Shown: positions 14,905 through 20,274 of the stretch, piece after piece
Position numbering within the stretch: the stretch's first letter is position 1
Layout of the letters: each line of letters starts with the position of its first letter
Source of the DNA: Nitrospirota bacterium
Lineage (GTDB): Bacteria; Nitrospirota_A; Leptospirillia; Leptospirillales; Leptospirillaceae
Direction: 5' to 3'
Assembly (NCBI GenBank): GCA_021844275.1
Contig: JAKBTR010000055.1
Coordinates: 1-20,274, forward strand
DNA: 20,274 bases
The notes under the pieces: model-generated
Told to the model about the DNA's origin: nothing
Databases searched by the model: none
Seen by the model: only the letters and a program-made list of their open reading frames with translations
Program-made: the position numbers and the translations under genes

Positions 14905-15723
14905 ATGCTCGAAGCCAATGAAGGCACAAAAGAAATTGCTCAGGAAATCCTCTACCGGATGAGCCAGAATCCCGATCGGACGCGCAAGATCGGGACCTTC
15001 GGATTTATCGAACTTGAAGACACCTGGGGGGACGAAGCCACGATCCTGAACACGGCCAGAGTATCGACTTCCAATCGGCGCCTTTCCGGACCGGACGCCT
15101 TTTCCGACAAGGACCGTGACCTGCTGGAACACCTTTTGTCGGAAGAGCATGGGACGCCCTTTGAAACCGTCTGGTTTCGGTACCGGTTCATCGCTCCCAT
15201 CTTTGTCCTGAGACAGTGGGTCAAACACCGGATCTCGACATGGAACGAATTTTCCATGCGTTACCGGAAACCGATCTCCGCTTTCTATATACCGGACGAA
15301 ACAGCACGCAAGGTGGATGGCTTTGAAATCATGACGCAGGAGCAGACGGACAGGTACACAGCCCTCCTCGAATCCGTCAACCGGTTCTACGAAGAGGAAT
15401 ACGACACCATCTGCCGGCGTATCGATCATCTCCGACAAGCGGGAGAACTCCCTCCCAAGGAAAGCGGACGGGACCCCTACCGCGCAAGAGCCCGAGAGCT
15501 TCTGAGATCGGCGATGCCCGTTGCAAATTACAGCGACGTCTACTGGACCGTCAACTTCCGCTCTCTTTTAAATTTCTTTCATTTAAGAACAAAGGAAACC
15601 GCCCAGTACGAGATCCGGCAATATGCCCTGGCCGCCTATGATCTTTTTGCACAGGCCTTTCCCCTCCTCCGGAGCACTCTGGAAAAAGCGGAAAAAAACC
15701 GGAAGTCTTCCGGATCCTCCTGA
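14905..15723 (+). CDS. thyX: Flavin-dependent thymidylate synthase
   Basis: Methylates dUMP to dTMP using methylenetetrahydrofolate and FAD/NADPH; it replaces ThyA and returns tetrahydrofolate instead of dihydrofolate. The ThyX motif appears as KHRISTWNEFSMRY at 107-120, matching RHRxxSxNExSxRY except for Lys in place of the first Arg. The flanking APIFVLRQWV and the C-terminal block NYSDVYWTVNFRSLLNFFHLR (about 208-228) are also typical. At 272 aa it is longer than the ~220-aa Thermotoga enzyme. ATG is preceded by AGGTGA at a suitable distance. It is a single gene with its own promoter and probably a terminator. Confidence 0.95.
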   Translation: MLEANEGTKEIAQEILYRMSQNPDRTRKIGTFGFIELEDTWGDEATILNTARVSTSNRRLSGPDAFSDKDRDLLEHLLSEEHGTPFETVWFRYRFIAPIFVLRQWVKHRISTWNEFSMRYRKPISAFYIPDETARKVDGFEIMTQEQTDRYTALLESVNRFYEEEYDTICRRIDHLRQAGELPPKESGRDPYRARARELLRSAMPVANYSDVYWTVNFRSLLNFFHLRTKETAQYEIRQYALAAYDLFAQAFPLLRSTLEKAEKNRKSSGSS

Positions 15724-15752
15724 GCGCTTTTCTGTCCCTTGAGTGCATTTTT
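15724..15752 (+). terminator. Probable terminator of thyX
   Basis: Directly after the stop codon, GCGCT can pair with AGTGC (one G-U pair) over a 13-base loop and is followed by ATTTTTT. The stem is short, but the U-run is good. Confidence 0.5.
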
Positions 15753-16084
15753 TCCACCCTCCGGCTCTCGGCACGGTTTCGTGCGGGATCGTTGAATCCG
15801 TTGATCGAGCGTACGAACACAGGAGAACCTGGAAGGACGGCGACCCGCAATCTGAAAAGGGAGAGTGTGCGGGAAGACCCAGAACAGGAGAAGTGCATTT
15901 CTCCTCCGGGTCGTCGTTTTTCGGAGAGGGGAAGAACGGGCCTCTGCCCTGCGCCAGGGAGAGGGAAAGACAAATACCGGGGGAAGACCTTCTTCTCCGG
16001 CTCTCTCGGGAAAACAGAGGGGAGAGGATCTCCCGCACGACGTTTTCCTTCCCGGGGCAAGGGCGCACCGGAGCCCGGGCCGTC
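15753..16084. other. Gene-poor stretch between convergent thyX and phoU
   Basis: No frame here is convincing as a gene: the long open frames on both strands run into thyX or phoU in antisense and lack ribosome-binding sites and family features. The plus strand is purine-rich in its middle part. Two inverted repeats are visible: GGGAGA-gga-TCTCCC at 16020-16034, and CCCGGG ... CCCGGG at 16051-16079, the latter just after the phoU stop on the minus strand and perhaps involved in ending the pst operon transcript, though without a U-run. Confidence 0.5.
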
Positions 16085-16738
16085 TCAGACAATATGACGG
16101 ATCACTTTTCCTTCCACCAGGTAGACAATAATTTCAGCCACATTGGTTGCATGGTCCGCAAACCGTTCCAGAGAACGCCCGACAAACAGAAGCCGGATGA
16201 CAGGGCTCGTCTTGCCCGGATCCCGGGAAACCTCCTGCACCATGGAGCGGACGAGATCCCGGTAGATGACATTGACCCTTTCGTCTTCCTGGCAAACGGC
16301 CAGCGCCTCGGACGTATTTTTCATCACAAAGGCATCCAGGGCTTTTCTCAACATATCCCGACCAATCTCTGCCATTGAATAAATCGCCGCAGGAATGGTG
16401 ACGGGGGGCTCGTCCTTCAGTTCAACGACCCTCTCGCACACGTTGGCCGCCAGATCACTCATCCGTTCAAGGTCCGTGATGATTTTCATGGCCGTAATGA
16501 TGAAGCGAAGATCCCGGGCTTCGGGCTGATGCAATGCGATCATGCGGATACAGTCCTCGTCGATCCCGACTTCCATGGCATTCACCTGGTGATCGCGGGC
16601 GATGATGCCTTTTGCTTTCTCCACATCCCGGTCCGTCAGGGCTTTCATCGCTCCATCAAGCTGCTCTTCCACCATATGCCCCATGGCGGTGACCCGTTCC
16701 TTCAAGCCCTGGAGTTCCACATCGAAATGTCTGTTCAC
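16085..16738 (-). CDS. phoU: Phosphate transport system regulator PhoU
   Basis: Cytosolic helical-bundle protein that, in studied bacteria, relays the state of the Pst transporter to the PhoR sensor kinase and restrains phosphate uptake. The 217-aa length is normal for the two three-helix-repeat family. Both repeats are visible: EARDLRFIITAMKIITDLERMSDLAANV (about 73-100) and the second VIRLLFVGRSLERFADHATNVAE, each with the metal-associated E-R-x-x-D pattern. The start is a GTG at 16738 with AAAGG 8 bases upstream; no ATG is near. It follows pstB by 25 bases and is the last gene of the operon. No phoB/phoR is in the window. Confidence 0.96.
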   Translation of the reverse strand: MNRHFDVELQGLKERVTAMGHMVEEQLDGAMKALTDRDVEKAKGIIARDHQVNAMEVGIDEDCIRMIALHQPEARDLRFIITAMKIITDLERMSDLAANVCERVVELKDEPPVTIPAAIYSMAEIGRDMLRKALDAFVMKNTSEALAVCQEDERVNVIYRDLVRSMVQEVSRDPGKTSPVIRLLFVGRSLERFADHATNVAEIIVYLVEGKVIRHIV

Positions 16739-16763
16739 CGAAAGCGCCTTTCCCAGCCGGGAC

Positions 16764-17516
16764 TCACCCGAATCGACCGGTTATATAATCTTCAGTTCTC
16801 TCATCGGAGGGATTGGTAAAGATCTTCGATGTTTCGCCGATTTCCACCATTTCCCCTGTCAGAAAAAAGGCCGTCTGATCCGACACACGCGCCGCCTGCT
16901 GCATGTTGTGCGTCACGATCACAATAGCATATTGCGTTTTTAAATCCTGAATCAGTTCCTCGATACGGGCGGTCGAAATCGGATCCAGCGCGGAAGCCGG
17001 TTCGTCCAGTAGCAGAACTTCCGGTTCCACCGCAAGAGCCCTGGCAATGCACAATCTTTGCTGCTGCCCCCCGGAAAGGGAGAAGGCCGAACTGTTCAGA
17101 CGGTCCTTGACTTCGTCCCACAAGGCCGCCGAACGAAGAGACTGCTCGACGCGATCGGACAGAATCGAGCGGGATCGGACCCCCTGGATGCGCAGTCCAT
17201 AGGCGACGTTCTCAAAAATGGATTTGTGGAAGGGATTCGGTTTCTGGAACACCATGCCCACGCGACGGCGAAGAACCACGGGGTGCAGACCGGAAGAATA
17301 GATGTCCACATCGTCGAGGGTCACCTGGCCCTTGACGGAAAATCCCTTGACAAAGTCGTTCATCCGGTTCAGAGATCGGAGAAAGGTCGTTTTTCCGCAA
17401 CCGGAAGGCCCGATCAGCGCCAGAACCTGCCGGTCCGGTATCTCGAGACTGATGTTTCGAAGAGCCTGATGGTCGCCGTAATAGGCAAAAAAACCGGAAA
17501 CGCTCATGCGTGCCAT
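16764..17516 (-). CDS. pstB: Phosphate ABC transporter ATP-binding protein
   Basis: ATPase subunit that drives phosphate import through PstC-PstA. The 250-aa protein carries Walker A GPSGCGKT (36-43), the PstB-typical [12 protein letters not shown] (89-100), signature LSGGQ (147-151), Walker B LLLDEP (168-173) and switch His203 in THNMQQA. A second ATG three codons in is possible; AGGAGG lies 13 bases before the first, which is longer than ideal. It is 27 bases after pstA. Confidence 0.98.
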   Translation of the reverse strand: MARMSVSGFFAYYGDHQALRNISLEIPDRQVLALIGPSGCGKTTFLRSLNRMNDFVKGFSVKGQVTLDDVDIYSSGLHPVVLRRRVGMVFQKPNPFHKSIFENVAYGLRIQGVRSRSILSDRVEQSLRSAALWDEVKDRLNSSAFSLSGGQQQRLCIARALAVEPEVLLLDEPASALDPISTARIEELIQDLKTQYAIVIVTHNMQQAARVSDQTAFFLTGEMVEIGETSKIFTNPSDERTEDYITGRFG

Positions 17517-17543
17517 AGAACTGGACGGTCCTCCTGTCTCATC

Positions 17544-18455
17544 TTACCCGATCCGACCCGCAATTTTTCGGGACCCCCAGGTCATCAGCCGTATACCGAT
17601 ATCCAGGACGAGGACAATGGCCAGCAGAACGAGAGCCGCCGCCATGGCCTTGACATGAAGAAGCTGGGAAGGTTCATGAACATAAATAAAAATCTGCATG
17701 GCAAGATCACCCACAGACCCCTGGCTTCCGATCAGGGAGGACGGGAGCCCCGTGTTGTAATAGTTTGTAAACACAAGCGGTGCCGTCTGTCCGAGCACGT
17801 TCAGGATCCCCAGAAGAATTCCGGTGCCGATCCCCGCCATCGCCCCCGGAAGAGCGATGCTTCGCATGGTTTGCCACCGGGTGGCTCCCAGGGCATAAGC
17901 CCCCTCGATAAACGACATCGGAACATCCCGAAGAGCCTGTTCCGTAACCCTGGTCACGATCGGCACCATGATGAATCCGAGAGTCAGGCCACCGGCCATG
18001 GCCGAAAAACCCCAGTGGAATCCCATCCCTGTCGATGTGGAAAACACATAGAACCCGACGATTCCCCAGACGACAGAGGGAACTCCGAGCAACAGGTCCG
18101 ACAAAAGTCTCACCAGACCGGCCTGTCGAGACTTCCCGTCCTGCCAGAGATAGAGCCCTGCCCATACTCCGACAGGAACGGAGAGGGAGCTGGCGATCAC
18201 AACAAGAACAAGGCTTCCGACGATTCCGTTCAGGATGCCCCCCTGGGTTCCCAGGGGAAAACCGGATGGCACCGTCGAAATGAAATTCCAGCTCAAAGCC
18301 GAGCGTCCCTGGCTCCAGGCGACATAAATAATGAGAAGGAGAGGGGACACAGCGAAGAGAAAGAAGAGCCCCGTTAACCCGCCCAGAAGGAGATTCCGGA
18401 ACTGTCTATAGGGAGAGAGTCCTTCAGAAACGCTGTTCATGGAAGAACGAGACAT
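17544..18455 (-). CDS. pstA: Phosphate ABC transporter permease PstA
   Basis: Inner-membrane permease subunit pairing with PstC. The 303-aa protein has about six hydrophobic segments, the first LLLGGLTGLFFLFAV, and the cytoplasmic EAA-type loop EGAYALGATRWQTMRSIALPGAMAGI that contacts PstB. I chose ATG at 18455 because GGAGGAGG lies 8 bases upstream and it begins 4 bases after the pstC stop; a TTG at 18485 would overlap pstC and adds nothing conserved. Confidence 0.96.
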   Translation of the reverse strand: MSRSSMNSVSEGLSPYRQFRNLLLGGLTGLFFLFAVSPLLLIIYVAWSQGRSALSWNFISTVPSGFPLGTQGGILNGIVGSLVLVVIASSLSVPVGVWAGLYLWQDGKSRQAGLVRLLSDLLLGVPSVVWGIVGFYVFSTSTGMGFHWGFSAMAGGLTLGFIMVPIVTRVTEQALRDVPMSFIEGAYALGATRWQTMRSIALPGAMAGIGTGILLGILNVLGQTAPLVFTNYYNTGLPSSLIGSQGSVGDLAMQIFIYVHEPSQLLHVKAMAAALVLLAIVLVLDIGIRLMTWGSRKIAGRIG

Positions 18456-18459
18456 GGGT

Positions 18460-19512
18460 TTAGCCTCCTCCGACGGAACCGGCAAGTCGACCGCCCATCA
18501 GACGAAGAAGCAGCTCCCGGCCGAGGGTATTCACCGCCAGGGTAATGAGCAGGAGGATCAGTCCCAGTTCGACCTCCGCGGCCGCATACAGGGGGTCGAT
18601 GACCGCATAGGTAAAAGTATTGGCCAACAGGGAGCTGATCGTATAACCGACGTCCTGTATCGTTTCGGGAATGGAAGGCTGATTTCCGACGAGAAGAAGA
18701 ACCGCCATTGTTTCCCCCACGGCACGTCCAAATCCCAGGATGACCGACCCGACAATACCGGGCAGGACTTCCCGGAGCTTGACGAAAAAAACGGTTTCGG
18801 CCTTTGTCGCTCCAAGGGCATAAGAGGCTTCGACCATTTCCTGAGGAACCATCAGCAGAGAATCCCTCGTCACCGTCGCGACCAGGGGAACAATCATAAA
18901 ACCCACGACAAAACCGGCAGCCAGAATGCCGTATCCGAGAGGGTCTCCGTTAAAAAAATCCCATCGTTTCCCGAGCGTCTGGGCTAGAAAGGGCTCCAGA
19001 TGATCCCGCAGGAAGGGCACCATGAACGTAATGCCGAACGCCCCGAAGACAATGGAGGGAATCCCCGCCAGCATCTCCATGAGCGTTGAAACGATTCCGG
19101 AAAGCCAGGAAGGAGCGTAGTCCGAGAGGAACAGGGCGGAAAAGATGGCGATCGGAATCGATGTGATCATGGCGATTCCCGTCACCCACAATGTCCCGAC
19201 AAGATATGGAAAGGCGCCGAAAATCTTGCGATTGGGATTCCATGCGCTCGACCACAGGAAAGAAAGTCCGAACCGGTGAATGGAAGGCCAGGCCGCCACA
19301 AGACAAACCAGAAGAACCACGCCAAAAAGGGCCAGGATCGAGATTCCCCCGCCTTTCAAAATCCACCCGAAAAGGCGTTCCGACCGACCTGCCAGGTCCT
19401 GTTCGTCCCGCACTTCCGGACGACCTTCCACCGCGTCCGATGGTTTGGGAATCTCTTGCCTCACCGTTTCAGGGGTTTCCAAGATCAACTCCCGTGCTGT
19501 TTTCCCGTCCAT
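18460..19512 (-). CDS. pstC: Phosphate ABC transporter permease PstC
   Basis: Inner-membrane permease subunit of the high-affinity phosphate importer. Hydrophobic segments begin at ISILALFGVVLLVCLVAAW, and the EAA loop EASYALGATKAETVFFVKLREVLPGI plus GRAVGETMAVLLLVGNQ are typical of PstC. A hydrophilic N-terminal region of roughly 40-50 residues precedes the first membrane segment. The start is uncertain: ATG at 19512 (350 aa) has no clear ribosome-binding site; ATG at 19554 (364 aa) has none either; TTG at 19482 has GGGAG 6 bases upstream; GTG at 19464 follows a possible small ORF. The core assignment is not affected. Confidence 0.95.
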   Translation of the reverse strand: MDGKTARELILETPETVRQEIPKPSDAVEGRPEVRDEQDLAGRSERLFGWILKGGGISILALFGVVLLVCLVAAWPSIHRFGLSFLWSSAWNPNRKIFGAFPYLVGTLWVTGIAMITSIPIAIFSALFLSDYAPSWLSGIVSTLMEMLAGIPSIVFGAFGITFMVPFLRDHLEPFLAQTLGKRWDFFNGDPLGYGILAAGFVVGFMIVPLVATVTRDSLLMVPQEMVEASYALGATKAETVFFVKLREVLPGIVGSVILGFGRAVGETMAVLLLVGNQPSIPETIQDVGYTISSLLANTFTYAVIDPLYAAAEVELGLILLLITLAVNTLGRELLLRLMGGRLAGSVGGG

Positions 19513-19633
19513 TAACCATGACCATTTCAAGGTGTCTTTTTTCGAGACCGGCATTCAGAAAGTCTTTTTCGACGATGTCCCCAAACGCAGGGCCGGACAT
19601 CTCCCTGCACAGGAGTTGTCCGGCCTGTTTCAT
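19469..19633 (-). CDS. Possible 54-aa small protein between pstS and pstC
   Basis: An open frame starting MKQAGQLLCREMSGPAFG with AGGAAAGAAGAG directly before the ATG, ending 4 bases before a possible GTG start of pstC. It is acidic/basic mixed, without membrane segment, and has one cysteine. The composition looks protein-like and third-position GC is similar to neighbours by eye. It overlaps the 5' end of pstC if that gene starts at any codon upstream of 19464. I do not recognise it, and it could be a chance frame. Confidence 0.35.
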   Translation of the reverse strand: MKQAGQLLCREMSGPAFGDIVEKDFLNAGLEKRHLEMVMVNGRENSTGVDLGNP

Positions 19634-19683
19634 CTCTTCTTTCCTGCATACGCGAAAAGTCAACTGTTCGAGTCCGGCAAACG

Positions 19684-20274
19684 TTATCCGGGAGATCGTT
19701 CGTTAAACCCGTTCCCGGGAAGAAGCCGGTTGATGATCTTGTCCAGACGGGGCTTGAGCGGACGGAAAGGAAGAGGAGCAAAGCCGCTCTTGACGGTATA
19801 CTTAGGTGCCTGGCCTTTCGTCAGGGCCCACATCAAAAGATTCCGGACATCTTTCATTGTTCCTGCATCCAGATTCGTATTGATCATCCAGAATTCGAAG
19901 TTCGCATCCGGATAGACGTTTTTTCCATGAATATTCCAGACAATCGACCGGTTAAAGTCGTCGGGAAAGCTGGGGTCCTTCAAGGCCGCATGTCCTGCCG
20001 CCCTGATCGTGTCAACGGAACCCCGGACAAACTCTCCATCCAGATTTTTCAGGGCACCGGTCGTCAGGTGGTATTCCATCACCCATCCCAGACCGACGTA
20101 ACCAATGGAGCCGGGAGAAGACATGACGGCTGCAACAACCGCATCACTCCCGTTGTACCCGGATCCGACCGGCCAGGCGGGGGACATATCCCGACCGACC
20201 TGGTTGTACCACTCCCGGGAAGTCTGGTTCAGATAATCGGTAAAGACAAAGGTTGTGCCGGAAGCGTCTGCCCG
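19684..20274 (-). CDS. pstS: Phosphate-binding protein PstS, C-terminal part (cut by window edge)
   Basis: The last 196 residues of the periplasmic phosphate receptor that delivers phosphate to PstC-PstA. The visible sequence begins RADASGTTFVFTDYL, the phosphate-binding SGTT region characteristic of PstS, and continues with AVVAAVMSSPGSIGYVGLGWV, also typical. The signal peptide and N-terminal lobe lie beyond the window, as does the promoter and any Pho box. It is followed after 50 bases by the possible small ORF and then pstC, in the classical pstS-C-A-B-phoU order. Confidence 0.95.
   Translation of the reverse strand, partial: RADASGTTFVFTDYLNQTSREWYNQVGRDMSPAWPVGSGYNGSDAVVAAVMSSPGSIGYVGLGWVMEYHLTTGALKNLDGEFVRGSVDTIRAAGHAALKDPSFPDDFNRSIVWNIHGKNVYPDANFEFWMINTNLDAGTMKDVRNLLMWALTKGQAPKYTVKSGFAPLPFRPLKPRLDKIINRLLPGNGFNERSPG

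Noticed and set aside
15743..16378. 211-codon plus-strand frame covering the thyX-phoU gap
   Set aside because: Almost half lies antisense to phoU; no ribosome-binding site and no family features in the part over the gap.
17058..18377. 439-codon open frame on the plus strand
   Set aside because: Antisense to pstB and pstA, rich in His, Arg and Gln, without motifs; a by-product of codon bias.
1..20274. CRISPR arrays, insertion sequences, tRNA or rRNA genes
   Set aside because: No regularly spaced repeats, no transposase or integrase motifs, and no tRNA- or rRNA-like sequence were seen on either strand.

Overview
The window looks like a chromosomal segment of a Gram-negative, autotroph-like bacterium with GC content in the mid-50s by eye. 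My best guess is a Leptospirillum-type acidophilic iron oxidiser (Nitrospirota). This guess rests on overall gene content, the exported monohaem cytochrome c, the rho-rpmE-prfA-prmC-murA-his gene order and the general look of the proteins; no database was searched. I see no insertion sequence, prophage, CRISPR array, tRNA or rRNA.

Region 1 (1-7.5 kb, all minus strand) is a tightly packed housekeeping operon read right to left: rho, rpmE (L31), prfA (RF1), prmC (RF1/RF2 methyltransferase), murA, short-form hisG, hisD and the beginning of hisC. Several junctions overlap by 4 bases (prfA/prmC and hisD/hisC share ATGA) and prmC/murA are 4 bases apart. The rho leader (7.03-7.53 kb) holds a promoter-like sequence, a perfect 7-bp palindrome, a possible 71-codon leader ORF and a terminator-like hairpin, and is one of the more interesting non-coding stretches.

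Region 2 (7.5-11.7 kb) has an exported monohaem cytochrome c on the minus strand with its own promoter and a strong terminator hairpin. A divergent plus-strand cluster follows: a histone-deacetylase/AcuC-family hydrolase, two unrecognised proteins (the second with two CxxC pairs), class I fructose-1,6-bisphosphatase, and a 52-aa CxxC/CxxC protein preceded by two mutually exclusive hairpins. If this is one operon, it links a deacylase, gluconeogenesis and two small probable zinc proteins.

Region 3 (11.7-15.7 kb) has an aldehyde dehydrogenase (minus), a divergent exported protein of unknown function (plus), and flavin-dependent thymidylate synthase ThyX (plus) with a clear promoter.

Region 4 (15.7-20.3 kb) starts with about 360 bp without a convincing gene, followed by the high-affinity phosphate operon on the minus strand: pstS (partial), a possible small ORF, pstC, pstA, pstB, phoU. 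Transport and signalling genes are complete except for the 5' part of pstS, which lies beyond the window together with any Pho-type promoter.

The hunt found no obviously new multi-gene defence or mobile system. The best candidates for something undescribed are the deacylase/zinc-protein/FBPase cluster with its RNA switch-like leader, the rho leader, and a hisG gene whose best ribosome-binding site points at an ATA codon.
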